This document shows, in pieces, positions 47,221 through 58,858 of a DNA stretch of 64,000 nucleotides. The notes beneath the pieces are model-generated. The model searched no databases. It saw nothing but the letters and a program-made list of their open reading frames with translations, and was not told the origin of the DNA. Position 1 is the stretch's first letter; each line of letters begins with the position of its first letter. A program made the position numbers and the translations under genes. Origin of the DNA: Cerioporus squamosus (lineage: Eukaryota; Basidiomycota; Agaricomycetes; Polyporales; Polyporaceae). The stretch spans positions 62,001-126,000 of the forward strand of contig JABYQS010000048.1 in NCBI GenBank assembly GCA_022592435.1, given 5' to 3'.

Positions 47221-48998
47221 CTATGCATAAGAGGATAATTCAGCGGCTTGCGAGGCCTGGGCCTCGCCTTCCTCCACCCCATCTGAGCGCGAGACAACGT
47301 GCGACCGTTCGGAATGAACAACATGTGACCGCTCTGGACAGTCGGAACTGATGACACCTCCAAGGGACAAGATGAAGCTTGGCGTGTCGTCGTAAGGGTC
47401 CCGCGAGAAATGCAAGGGATCGGAGGGGTCGAGTCTGACGATCGTATGGTCCGCTTCCTGCAGTTCTAGGAGGAATCGCGAGACAAGGACTGCCGTGATG
47501 CTGCTGATCGACGCCGCTATCACCGAGAGGCTGTCAATGAAAACGACTGCTGATGAGTACAGAACCGCTAAGAGAGATTTAGCGTAAACACGTACGGGAT
47601 GGAGAACACCGTAGCGGCATGACTCTCTTGGTCATTGCCCGCGGCCTGTGCATGAGACGGCCAAATACAGATCAGACCAGCGAGACAGACAGGTCGTGTG
47701 GCTCACCACGCTCGCAGATATCGAAAGAACGAGATGGGTGGCATTCAGCATAAATAGGACGCTGATGACGCGTCTTCCAGTCCGTCAGCTATCCCATTAC
47801 AGTTGCTGGTGGACGTACACGAAATATACGGTTCCTGCGTGCGACGGGGATTCGATTGTATGCAAGGACATTAGTTGATGTTGCAGAGTGACATACCGTT
47901 GCGGAATAGTATATCTGAAAGCGACAGTCTCTTGGACTGACGGATCTTCCTCAAGGCTTCCTGACTGCTTAGCTTCGCCCAGGTGATGTAGATGAGCAGG
48001 ACGTCGGCAACGATGAGCCCCGCTCGAGATACGATCACGACTGCGGTATCCTTGAGTGAGGATGCACTATCGCTTGCAACTATCTTGCAACCTACGTCTG
48101 GCGGGATGTGAGTACAGGCGTACAGGAACTGAAGATCGGATGGAGAGAGCCGAACATCAGTTGGATTGCCACAGTCTCAGAGCTTGTCTCTACGCATCCG
48201 AACGGTGGAATGTTCTGTCCTGAAAGTCGGTAGCCATATTGAACCTGCATCACTCGTCAACGCGCCACCATCGACATAGTTCGAAGGATCCGCTTACCAG
48301 GTTAACGCCTACTGGCGCTAGAGACAAAGCGAGGACGAGTAGCCCGAGGATCTTGCTCTGAGCCAACACGTATGCACGGAGAGCGGAGAAGACTTCTTCC
48401 AAGGTATCAGCAATCTGCTGCCGGAGTGAAGAACCGGAAGCGTGTGACTTACTCGCCCAGGGAACGAATTGCATCACTCCGACTGCAAACACCACCACTT
48501 GAAAGTTGGAACAACTGCGGAGTCGGGTTATGCTGCGGTACTCTGCACTTCACAAGGCTACACACCGACCTCTGGATCCGGTCAGGTTTACCACGGCGTG
48601 ATGTACCGAAGGTTCGCACCTTATCCGATGAGAAAAATGCGAACTTGACCAAGGACATGGTACAGATGGCCATGGAGATCCATTTGTTCGTAAAGAACAA
48701 GAGTGACGCTCCGGTCCGCTTAGCGGACCAAAAATACGCCACTTCTCGATCCAACGTCACACAGCTTTCATATATGAAGAGCGCTGCGGTGAGAACGTGA
48801 TAGGTTCAAGACGCGGACGAGCATGCAACGGGGACTAGCACGGCGCACCTGAGGTTGCCACAATGCCGTGATAATCGGAATATCTGTTCGACGGGGTCAG
48901 CAAGCGGATCCCTGACAAGCAACCTGGAAATAGGCGACCCACAGGATGTCAAACATGGCTACAATTGCAGCAGCACTAGCGTCTAGGTCGGAGGACAT
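47221..48998 (-). CDS. DUF6533-type seven-helix membrane protein, copy A
   Basis: Paralogue of the genes at 50438 and 56521. Start at 48998 (MSSDLDASAAAIVAMFDIL). Helix regions in order: TLDREVAYFWSAKRTGASLL (the conserved DUF6533 core), FFTNKWISMAICTMSLV, CSNFQVVVFAVGVMQFVPWA, VFSALRAYVLAQSKILGLLV, VQYGYRLSGQNIPPFGCVE, VVIVSRAGLIVADVLLIYIT, LRKIRQSKRLSLSDILFRNG, VLFMLNATHLVLSISA, then SITAVLVSRFLLELQEADHT and an acidic cytoplasmic tail ending at 47221. The family is large in Agaricomycetes and functionally uncharacterised. The seven-helix layout suggests a receptor or channel-like role, which is only inference. About eight introns are needed. The one after FFSSDK works in phase only if a 2-nt exon (AG) is used, exactly as in copy C. 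Confidence 0.75.
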
Positions 48999-50437
48999 GA
49001 CGACGTCAAGAGGCGGTCCTCAACTTAGCGGCTGAACCTGAGGGGAATTGCGATAAGTAGTATCCATGGCTCGACCGATCTTATACTCAAGGACAACGAT
49101 GGAGTCAACATATCGGACACCGACCACTGGTCCACCTTCGACGCTGACAGACGCACAGTGGCTGCACCTGCCATTCAATCGGGCCCAACGAGAGAGAAGA
49201 GCCGTGTACGTGGCGCATGAGGCAGCGTAAGATGGCGAAGAGCGACACCGACATTGGCGGACCTCCCCGCAGTTCTGGCATTGCTGTAGGACATGATCCG
49301 ATCCTACAGGGCACCAGCTGCCCGGAAGGTTTCCCAGTGTCTCAGGACCAACTGCTGATGTGCCAGCTCTAGGTTTGCGCCCATCAAGGCAACAACGGAG
49401 GTTCTGCAGACGAAGGATAAGTTTATGAGTATTCTTCTGATTTCCCGAGCCTAACATCGACGCAGCCGCAAGATTTCCTAGGCGCGTGTACCGTCGACCT
49501 GACAGTCAGATACGTGTAAGGCATCAGCAAAGTTCTGAGAGCATCCGGACAAGGTTAGAGAAGTAGCTCACAGAAGGGTTTGTTGAGCTCCTTACCTCGC
49601 TGAAGCCTCCGAACACTGCCCGACGTCATCGTAGACTGCCTGTTCGCGTCCGATCCCGCGCCACCAACATGCAGGGTCGACAATGTCAATGGATCGTTCA
49701 CAGCACAAGAGCTCGAGACAGCCGAAGCGGGGCCTTCCTCGCCGCCATCGGGCCCCTGTCGCACGACCGTCATGTTCGCAGCTATCCCCTGCTGTCCGTT
49801 GCCCGGCCTGCAATTGTCCGATACGGCGCTGGCTGTCGTGTGTTCTCTCCAAGACGCTTGCGTTGGAGCCTGAGGCTATGGAGCGGCCCTTTCCATGTGC
49901 ATGGCGCGATACAACAACTTGAATGCTATCTCCTGTGAACGCGACGCATCGTCGCTGATGGATACAGGGGTACGTACCTTTCTCGTCCCTTCGTGAATCG
50001 TCTGGACTGACAAACTAGCGAGGGAGTCGGAGGATGGTTTGGAAGGAAGAAAAACCGGTAGTGCAGTGACGCGCACACGGTGTGCCGCCCGAGGCACTGC
50101 CGTCGTCCAGCGTGGCTGAGCTCCGAGTCCCCAAGTAAGCATGTCGAATCCCGGGACCCGGCTGGAACCTCCTACGTCCGTCTTTTCATGTTGGAAGTCT
50201 TCTCCGTGCGGACAGTGCAGCGTCGCGCTTCAAAGTCGTTGACTGTGCGGTATCATGAGCATAGAGTCACAGAACGGACGAGAACTAGTGTCATGCAGTG
50301 TTCGCCCGTCTACCCCCATTTAACCCGATTTAAAACAACGCGTGCAACGCAACGAACAGACGGGACTGTAGGGATTATCGAAACAGACATGCAGTAAGCT
50401 GCGATGGGAACTTGGGCTGTAAGAAGAAGGGACACAA
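48999..50437. other. intergenic, no supported gene
   Basis: Several minus-strand frames (to 145 residues) have Cys- or Ser-rich composition but no recognisable domain and no consistent splicing. No gene is claimed. Confidence 0.4.
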
Positions 50438-51430
50438 TTAGGCGGAGAATGACGTGGACGATGCATCGGCCTGAGATGCCTGAGCCTCGCCTTCCCCCTC
50501 CTCGACCGAGGGCGACTCAACGTGCGACTCAACGCTGTCGTCGAATGAGGTCGGAAGATCCGGGCTAATGCAGGCTCCAAAGGACGAGATGAAGTTCGGC
50601 ATGTCGTCATCAAGGTTCTTCGAGAGATGCAGGGGGTTCCTGGGGATGGAGTCTGATGACCGTCTGGTTCACCTCCTGGAGCTCCAGGAGGAAGCGCGAC
50701 ACGAGGATCGCTGTGATGCTGCCGAGTGAGTGTCACATCGATGATGAGCATGACGCTTGCATCAAGCCAGGGATTTTTGGGACCTACGGGGCCGTGAACT
50801 GGACGATATACCTCCGAGCCATCTGTCAAAGAGTCGTTGAGCATGCGAAGTTGAGCACATAGCGAGATGAGCCGTGCTCACCGCAGTCAGGGACACGAAG
50901 AGGTGGAGGACATTCAGACAGAACAGAACCCCGACAGCCAGCGTTTCGAGTCCGTCAGTTATCGGATCCGCGGGTTCGCTGCTTGACGTACACATAGTAC
51001 ATGGTCCCTGTGCACGGCCGCGGCGTCAAAACGATAGTCAGTCCTGTACCCTCGCGTGCAACTGTGTATGCGCTGAAGAACCATACCATCGCGAAAGAGC
51101 ACATCCGAGAGCGACGGCCTCCTGGACTGCACGATATTCTTCAAGGTGTCCCGGCTGCTTAGTTTCACCCAAGTGATGCAAATGAGCAGGATGTCGGCGA
51201 CGATGAGCGGAACGCCAGAGATGATCAAGACTGCGCGGGTTCCATGGATGAGCGTGCGCTATGGCTAATGACCATTCGCCCACCTACGTCTGGCGAAATG
51301 TCAACATCGGATGACATGAGATGGGATTGAAAGAGCCGAACCTTAGTTCAACCTCATCGGTCGCGTATGTTATGCCTCGTACCCACTTGAGGGGTGGACG
51401 GTCCGTTCCTTCAGTCGCCGCACCATACCT
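50438..51430 (-). pseudogene. DUF6533-type membrane protein, copy B, 5'-truncated and frameshifted
   Basis: Only the C-terminal half of the family is present. From about 51400 a degraded exon corresponds to the conserved Tyr-Gly/Pro-Pro-Phe-Gly region. Then come SGVPLIVADILLICITWVKL and QSRRPSLSDVLFRDG, a helix exon containing LNVLHLFVSLTAVS, and SITAILVSRFLLELQEVNQT. Directly after QTVI the frame breaks: the tail SIPRNPLHLSKNLDDDMPNF and SSFGACISPDLPTSFDDSV lies one frame off, ending at 50438. Helices 1-3 and the DUF6533 core are missing. The truncation point lies about 145 bp from the 3' end of the UreG gene. Sequence is closest to copies A and C, so it arose by local duplication. Confidence 0.7.
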
Positions 51431-51575
51431 AAGTTAAAGTCTTGCATCTGGCTCATGCACCGTCACGTCACGTCACTTCACTGTCCGGTATCATCAGCAG
51501 CAATATCGTAGTGTACACGGCACCTTGATGATACAACGTATTCATTCCCTGCGTCGTCGCCCCTCCTCATACCGT

Positions 51576-52744
51576 CTATTCGTCCGCCACGGCACCCGGC
51601 TTCCCAGGGCACCCGGCAGTCCGCCACGCGGCGAGGATGAGCTCGACGACGTCGTCGACGCCCTTGCCCTGCTTGACGCTCGTGAACACGGTCGGCCCGT
51701 CGCCGCGCATGAGCTTCGCATCGCGGTCCATCACCTCGAGGGAGGCACCGACGTATGGTGCCAGGTCGACCTGCGTAGCGGTACCAGCGATGAGTGCCCA
51801 TGCGCCGTAGGAGGAAGGAGCGTGGAGAGTGGTTATTAGGACTAACCTTGTTGATGACGAGCAGATCCGACTGCGAGATCCCAGGGCCGCCCTTCCTCGG
51901 GATCTTGTCGCCGCCCTACACCGCACTCTCAGTCAGTCCTTCAGCCACGACGGCAGCTACGCGGCGCAGACTCACCGCGACATCGATGACGTAGATGATG
52001 TAGTCTGCGAGCTCGCGCGAGTAGTTCGCAGCGAGGTTGTCGCCGCCGCTCTCGACGAAGAGGAGCTGGCAGGCGTACTTTGCCTGGAGCGTCTCGAGCG
52101 CGCCCATGTTCGCGCTGATGTCCTCGCGGATCGCCGCGTGCGGGCACCCGCCCGTCTCGATCGCGAGGATGCGCGAGGACGGGAGGGCTTTGTTCTTGAT
52201 CAGAAACTCCTGGTCTTCTTTCGTGAAGATGTCGTTCGTGACCGTGGCTAGAGGAGGATCGGCGTGAGCATAGATAGAGTATGCCAGGCCCCCCTCGTGC
52301 GCGAGAACATACCGATGTTGTATTGACTGCGCAGCTTCTGGCAGAGTGCGAGGGTAAGGGCCGTCTTACCGGAACCCACAGGTCTATGCGGAAGGCGGCG
52401 AGGTGAGTACGGAGAGAGAAGCTGATAGAGTTGACTCGAAGTACGTACCCGCCAATTCCGACCGTAAAGCCCCTTTCCTCGAAGTTGCGCGACGAATAGT
52501 CTGGCAGATCGCGCTCTGCAAACTGGCCTGATCTCGCGCACCGTCAGCTCGAAGTGCTCGAGGGACATTTCCGTCGGTCCTGAGAGAGATACCGCTCACC
52601 TGGATGGTCTAGATGCTCGTGGTTGTGTCCGTGCTCGTTCGGGCCATGGGAGTGCGTGTGGCCGCCGTCATGGCTGTGGGTGTGTGCGTCTGCAGTACCC
52701 GAGGAGCCCGCGAGATTGTTGAAGAATTGTACTGTCTCGGACAT
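51576..52744 (-). CDS. ureG: urease accessory protein UreG (GTPase)
   Basis: The start at 52744 gives [16 protein letters not shown] and a strongly His-rich leader ([20 protein letters not shown] and more), a likely metal-binding extension. The SIMIBI-class GTPase core follows: [20 protein letters not shown] (P-loop), [36 protein letters not shown] with the nickel-binding Cys-Pro-His, [51 protein letters not shown] (the base-recognition NK) and [14 protein letters not shown]. It ends KPGAVADE at 51576. UreG delivers nickel to urease using GTP, together with UreD and UreF. Introns are short and in phase and no lesion was found. The gene is divergent from the ZIP transporter at 53652, with about 0.9 kb between the start codons. 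Confidence 0.93.
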
Positions 52745-53603
52745 GATATCTCGGACACAGGGTGGTGTGTGTACTATGCGTGTCTTTCTGCGGACAGCAT
52801 CGATCTCTCGCACAAGGCCCCCGGCGGCACTTGCGGTCCGATAGTGGTAGGCGCCCGTCCCAGGTGGTTCAAACCGTTCAAAGTCCACAGCATACCGAGG
52901 AGGTACTCACTGGCTTTTCCCGAACACCTGTGTGCCACTGCTGTTATGCTTGGTCTAGCACCAAAATGGATAGCCAATCGTGCCGCGTCTGATTGTCATT
53001 GTGCACCGGTGCGACGATGGGGAATCCGAGTTCGGAGGAGTAGAGATACAGTGATGCGAGTGACGTTTACGCACCCTCGAGGTCAGAGGTCAACAGTTGC
53101 CAAGATATTTCCAATATCGCGGTTGAGGTCGACAGAAGAGTATGTAGCAGTCCGACAATCGTACCGCGCTGTATCGGCGTGACGTTGCAGCAGTAAGTAA
53201 TGGAGGGACTCGGATATGGATGCAACTGAGACATGGTGCAAGCTCACCCTTGCCATAGCCTCGGTGGTCCTCCAGCCTCAAAGCGAAGTGCGTAGTGTGG
53301 TTAACCAGCATTCATACCAGTAGTGCAACAACCGCTCGAGGCTTGGAGACGATGAGCACGGCCAAACCACGGCTGCAGATGAACGCATCATTCACTCTAG
53401 GCACGGGTTAGGCGCTGACCTGCAGGGTACTCTGAGCGTCAATACCGCGTGGGCAAAATGCTGCAGCCAATCAGATAGCGCGAGTTGCTGAGGGTACCTC
53501 CCCGGTCACGGTCGCAAATGGCGTGCCACAGCGATCGTCAGTGGCCTCCACCAAACTGACCTCCTCCCCCTCCCCCTCCTGACTTCCTCTCCCCCGGCTC
53601 GGC
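52745..53603. other. shared upstream region of UreG and ZIP genes
   Basis: Divergent intergenic region with no supported gene. CT-rich near 53560-53640, with the ZIP TATA box at its end. Confidence 0.55.
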
Positions 53604-53612
53604 GATATATAG
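53604..53612 (+). promoter_or_regulatory. TATA box of the ZIP transporter gene
   Basis: GATATATAG, 40 bp upstream of the ATG at 53652. Confidence 0.55.
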
Positions 53613-53651
53613 CGCATCCGTCTCCTGGAATCTCCCCCGGTACCATCCAAG

Positions 53652-55038
53652 ATGCGCCACCACGTCCGCCTTCTTGCTCGCGACGACGACGAACTGAACT
53701 GCGGCTCTGGCGGCGGCGACCGTTCGGACACTGGCCTCAGGATCGCCTCCATCTTCATCATCCTCGTCGGCTCGCTCGCAGGCGCACTCTTCCCTGTGCT
53801 CGCCCGGAGGTCGAAGTATCTAAGCAAGCATGTTCCCCAGCGCGTGTTCGACACGGCGAAGTACTTTGGTAGCGGTGTTATCGTGCGTGGCGAACTCCCT
53901 CCTCCTCCTCCTCTCCCCTCCACTCACACACTGTACAGATCGCGACCTCGCTCATCCACCTGCTCGATCCAGCCATTGAAGAACTGAGCTCGCCCTGCCT
54001 CTCTCCTGCATGGCAAGAATACGTGCGTACCCACCTTCTACGCGTTTCCACGGGCGCCCGCTCACCGTGAGGCAATTACGCCGTGATCAGCCCTACGCGC
54101 TCGGCATCTGCCTGTTCAGCATCTTCCTCATCTTCATCGTCGAGATCGTCGCCTTCCGCTGGGGCACCGCCCGCCTCGAAAGACTCGGGCTCGCACACGA
54201 CGCGCACGGACACGGGCTCGCCTCGCACGCCGCACACGGCCCGGAGACCGACCAGCTCGCGCAGGCGAACGCTGCGCTTGCCCGGAGCGACATCTCCGAC
54301 AGCTCGCTGCACCGGGAGAAGAGCCGCGAGAGCAGCAACTCGCACGAGCATGGGCACGACCGCCAGACCTTCCCGCACGCGCACTCGGACGTCGAGGCCC
54401 GCGGACATGGCCACCATCACCACCCGCACGCGGTCGGGGACTCGCCGGCAGCGCAGGTCATCGGTATCGCGATCCTCGAGTTCGGTGTGCTTCTGCACAG
54501 CATTCTCATCGGGCTCACGCTCGCTGTGAATGAGGAGTTCAAGGTGCTCTTCATCGTCCTTGTCTTCCATCGTGAGTGTCCGTCGTTGTGCACCCCCTCC
54601 CTTGGCTGACATCTATCTCAGAAACGTTTGAGGGCCTTGGTGTTGGCTCGCGGCTGGCGTTCGTGCGCCTGCCCCAGAAGTACAACTATGTCCCCGTCCT
54701 TGGTGCGATTCTCTTCGGCATCACCACGCCCATTGGCATCGCGGTCGGGCTGGGTGTGCGCGAGACGTACAACCCCGAGAGCACCACCGCCAGCATCGTC
54801 AGCGGCATCCTCGATGCGTTCAGCAGCGGTATTCTGCTCTACACTGGTCTCGTCGAGGTACGTATCCACTTCCTGCGTTACCATCCTGTCGACTCATGAA
54901 TTCCCTCTCCAGCTCATGGCGCACGAGTTCCTGTTCAACTCGGACATGCTGCACGGGTCGAACTCGAAGCTCGCGTATGCGATCGGGTGCATGATGCTCG
55001 GAGCGGGGCTCATGGCGGTGCTCGGACGCTGGGCATGA
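53652..55038 (+). CDS. ZIP-family zinc/iron transporter
   Basis: The start at 53652 gives MRHHVRLLARDDDELNCGSG, then helix 1 (GLRIASIFIILVGSLAGALF), helix 2 (SGVIIATSLIHLLDPAIEEL), helix 3 (YALGICLFSIFLIFIVEIVA), a long cytosolic loop rich in histidine (SHEHGHDRQTFPHAHSDVEA, then RGHGHHHHPHAVG), and helices 4-8: VIGIAILEFGVLLHSILIGL (the HS metal site), FHQTFEGLGVGSRLAF (the QxFEG site; usually H-Q-x-F-E-G), LGAILFGITTPIGIAVGLG, TASIVSGILDAFSSGILLYT and LAYAIGCMMLGAGLMAVLG, ending at 55038. This fits plasma-membrane Zrt1/Zrt2-like importers. Five exons join in phase without lesions. Zinc regulation is likely in the family, but no regulatory site was identified here. Confidence 0.92.
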
Positions 55039-56451
55039 ACCTAATCCTCGTCGTCGCTCCATTCAACCTGCCTCTGCGCATACCCGCCATGCTTCATCAT
55101 CCCTGCCGCTGCTCTCCCTCTCCTACCCGCCGCTCGATCCCCGAATGCTCTGTTTCTTCCGCACATACCACCGCTGCTGCCACGATTATCATTATTGGTT
55201 TACGCACCGCATCGATCGAGTTCTCCTTGCATACATATGGACCGTCGGGGTCGCATACGTACATACTAGAACGAGTGTAATGCCGAGCTGTCCCGGGGCG
55301 TGTACGATCCGTTTGTTGTCGTCGCTGATCGCTGAATACGAAGTCTGTACTAGATGTGCACATGTCGTGCGGGCATTCCCGGGTGCAAGTGTGATCACGG
55401 CCTACGCATTGGTTCCTCGCAAGCATCATACCGCTATATGCTAATAGTTGAGATGCTCGAGACCTCACACACATGTCCGCCACAGCGTTGACGCGTTCGA
55501 GCGCTGGTACTGCAGTGGCAGTGCAGTGCTTGCCAGCCTCGTGCTATCATGATGTACCGCAGCGACACGTCCCTCTGGAGTTGTTCGCCGTGTACTAGGA
55601 GTGTCTCCCTGTCTGATTAAGAACTTCTTCTCGCTGTCATCCTTAACTCGAGTCTAGCCCCACATCTTGAGCGAAGTTCCGTCCGGCGCTGGGTCGCCCC
55701 ACTGCCAACTTGGGTTTGATGGTAAGTATCATCCGACCTCGCGAATTTCCTTGCTGCGACTCGGTCAGCACACGTTTCTGTGCACAAGTAACGTACTATG
55801 AGAGAAGGTCGGGAGAGCGGACAAAGGTGCGGACCCTTGTCTTGTATCTATGCTCGACTTGAACTCTTCACTGAGTCACGCTTGATCAGGCTACAGTGGT
55901 TCCTGCAGCCACGGACCGTCCACGAGGTACATGGGGCGAGTTCTTCGAAGTTCGGATACGATTCCTGATCAGTCCAGCATTGCCGCGCCTTACGCAGTCA
56001 GAGAACTGCTCCAGCATCCCATGCGCAAGTGGATTGGTAGATAGATGACCCCGGTTGAGTAGGCGTCCCTGTCAATCAGCGAGATGTATGCTCATCGAAG
56101 TGCTGACGTTGTCCACTCGTGCACAGGGTATTGGCTTCGGTCGCCTGTGCATCGCACCATGAGGGGCCCGAACTTTGGAGCATGGTATGTTGGTCAGGCG
56201 ATGTTTATGGCTGGATGCTGACCTTTTCCTTAGGTTGGTCTTTCAACTACTGCTCCTTCTGGACTAATATTACTGGCGGACTACTCAAGGACTATCGCAG
56301 AGTTACGCAAAGTTTTCCGGTACAAGCAGCTCCGGCTTCCGGATACATTGCTCCCTCACGCTCGCGCAACTCTTCTATCTGAGAAGACATGATCAGGTCA
56401 CTTATAATTGCCACCAGCATGCGTACGACCTGATTGCACCAACGTACTCGA
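55039..56451. other. intergenic, no supported gene
   Basis: 3' flank of the ZIP gene and upstream DNA of DUF6533 copy C. No frame with recognisable content. Confidence 0.5.
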
Positions 56452-56459
56452 GTATAAAG
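56452..56459 (+). promoter_or_regulatory. TATA box of DUF6533 copy C
   Basis: GTATAAAG about 65 bp upstream of the ATG at 56521. Confidence 0.55.
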
Positions 56460-56520
56460 CCCGGTCGTGCATGAATGCTAATGCCATCTTTCCTCGGCCT
56501 CTAAGCAACTAACTCCAGCA

Positions 56521-58210
56521 TGTCCTCCAACGCAGATTCCGGCGATGTTGCCCTGTTCAACAGCCTGTACGTCGCACATCTACTTGCCGCTCGCAACGAA
56601 CTGAAACGCTTGCTGACGCCGCTCAATAGCAATATCGAATCTTACTGCGACATGGCCTCCTCGAGTATGTTCACTCAATGGTAACATGGCTCGTCTTTGT
56701 CGACCTCACATGCCCTCTCGCCATAGTTCTCTTCATCTACGACGCCTTCGTCACTTTCGATCAGGAAGTGGCGTACTTATGGGCCGCCAAGCGGACCGGG
56801 GCGTCGTTTTTATTCTTTGCAAATAAGTGGATCTCCGTGACGTCCTATGTCATGACGTTGGTGACATATGCGTCTTTCCCTTCCGATAAAGTAAGCAAAG
56901 CCAGTATGAGTCCCTTCCGTGGCGATATCTGACCGGATGCAGAGGTCAATACACCACAGCCAGCCTCACGGAGTTTAGACCTTCGTGGACTGACTATCGC
57001 TGTCCTCAGTTGTTCCATGTTCGGGATCGCGATAACTGCGGTACAGATACTCCAGTTCGTCCCCTGGGGTGGTAAGTCATGCTCATGCTTCTACCCCTCG
57101 GATCCCAGTACCTGATGCGTTGCATGGAGTCTTCTCCGCCCTTCGTGCATATGTGCTGAGCAGGAGCAAACTCCTCGGGTCACTAGTCTTGGCCTTGTCC
57201 ATGTCGCCAGTAGGGGCTAATCTGGTGAGTGCAGTGTACACCGATATTACCTGAAACAATCGACTGACGCAGATCGTTCTGATACTGCAGGTATATTATG
57301 GCTATCAGCTCTCAGGGGAGAACTTCCCACCGTTCGGATGCCTTGTCACGGACAACACGACTGCCGCAGTCGCCCTCAGGTCTGGTGTTTCCGATCCCAT
57401 CTTGTACTGACTGTACTGACATCGCGGTGTCAGGCGTAGGTTGCTAGTGACCGTGTGCAAGCATGCATGCTCACTCAAGGAACCACACAGTCGTCATCAT
57501 CTCTCGAGTACCACTCATCTTCTCCGACATTCTCCTCATCTACATCACATGGACACACCTCAGCATTCGGGGGACCCTGAGGGATGTGCGGCAGTCTAGG
57601 AGACTGTCGCTCTCGGATATCCTTTTTCGCGACGGTTAGTCCCTTGCAGCAGCGCTTTACGCGTTCTCAGATGTTCTCGCTGACTGCTGGCCGTTTCACG
57701 GTGCGCACAGGGACTGTGTATTTCGTGTACGTCCAGCAGCACATTCGAGGCCAGTGGGTTACCTGACGAACTCACGCATTTGTTATCAGTGTTCTGTTCA
57801 TTCTGAATATCCTCCACCTCATCTTCTCGATTACTGCCGTAAGCCGCTATGACCTGTTCCACCATCCGCCGTGGACGCTTTGATTGACCTTGACTCGCAG
57901 GTGGCGAGCACTTCCGAGTCCGAAGGGAGTTATATCACTACGTTCACCGCCCCGTACGCATTTCGCCACCTTCTGGGATTGATATGCTCTTTATTAATTC
58001 TACCACAGCATCACGGCCATTCTTGTGTCGCGCTTCCTCCTAGAACTCCAGGAGGCCAACCAGACGGTCATCAGAGTTGACGCTGATGACCCGCTGCATT
58101 TCTCCAGGAACCCATACGACGATAGTACACCAAGCTTCATCTCCTCCCTTGGAGCTTTCATTCAACCGGATTTTCCGGAGCCACGCAACGACGATGATTC
58201 TACATTTTAA
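56521..58210 (+). CDS. DUF6533-type seven-helix membrane protein, copy C
   Basis: The start at 56521 gives MSSNADSGDVALFNSL. An intron then leads to NIESYCDMASS and ILFIYDAFVTFDQEVAYLW, the conserved core (Asp/Glu before VxYLW), followed by AAKRTGASFLFFANKWISV and VTYASFPSDK. The next coding piece, CSMFGIAITAVQILQFVPWG, needs two extra bases to be in phase. An AG flanked by GATGCAG and GTCAAT supplies them (a 2-nt exon), as in copy A. Later helices are VFSALRAYVLSRSKLLGSLV, VYYGYQLSGENFPPFGCLV, VVIISRVPLIFSDILLIYIT, RDVRQSRRLSLSDILFRDG, VLFILNILHLIFSITA and SITAILVSRFLLELQEANQT with an Asp-rich tail. The stop is at 58210. It has the clearest promoter of the three copies. Function unknown; a receptor-like role is only inferred from topology. 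Confidence 0.78.
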
Positions 58211-58858
58211 TTGGAGGCTCGCGCTCAGATGCGGTGGAGGAAGGCGGAAACCCAGGCCTTGACCGCCTATCAGGTCGCTTTCTTCGTCGTCATCCGCTAG
58301 TCTATGTGTTTCTCTTCCTTCAGACCCCTTTCATCTTGCCCTTAATGCGGTGTGTTCCGAGTCGTTGCAGTGATTACTTCTGTACTACTACCACTGCCAG
58401 GTCTTAAAGTTGAGTCATGGACAGAAAGCAGGTCCTCAGGCCGTCATGCTTTACATCCATAGCAATCCTGCCACTTATCGACATCTCCCTTGCCTAGATG
58501 ACTTGATTGTGCTGCAATGAGTCCCTCTATAGTAGGGGATGAGCGGAAGTAACAAGGTCACGGTAATGAGCAGGCCAAGAGTCTGGTAACCACGCGGTGC
58601 TTACATAAGCAAGATCTATGTAGGGACGAGTCTCCGCCGTGGCTTAGCCTCCGCGCAGACCTCTTCCTCCTCCCCTCCGGTCTCCCCCTTCCCGCCGCCC
58701 TTGACGACAGCCATCGGGGCTTGCTTGCACACCTAACACGCGACCAAGGCTGCATAGACTGCGGCGACGACTTGGCGACGAAGAGAAGCGGCCTGCCAAC
58801 TTGAAGGAACCACGACGACCAGGCACTAACTACTACACGCCCAACACCTCCCGGACTC
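58211..58858. other. intergenic, no supported gene
   Basis: 3' flank of DUF6533 copy C and promoter of the RhoGAP gene. Nothing recognised. Confidence 0.5.

Noticed and set aside
49020..49457. 145-residue minus-strand frame with several Cys residues, considered as a MYND-type zinc finger
   Set aside because: Cysteine spacing does not fit MYND or another known finger, and no supporting exons were found.
54076..54612. 178-residue minus-strand frame
   Set aside because: Antisense shadow of the ZIP transporter's His-rich loop and helices.
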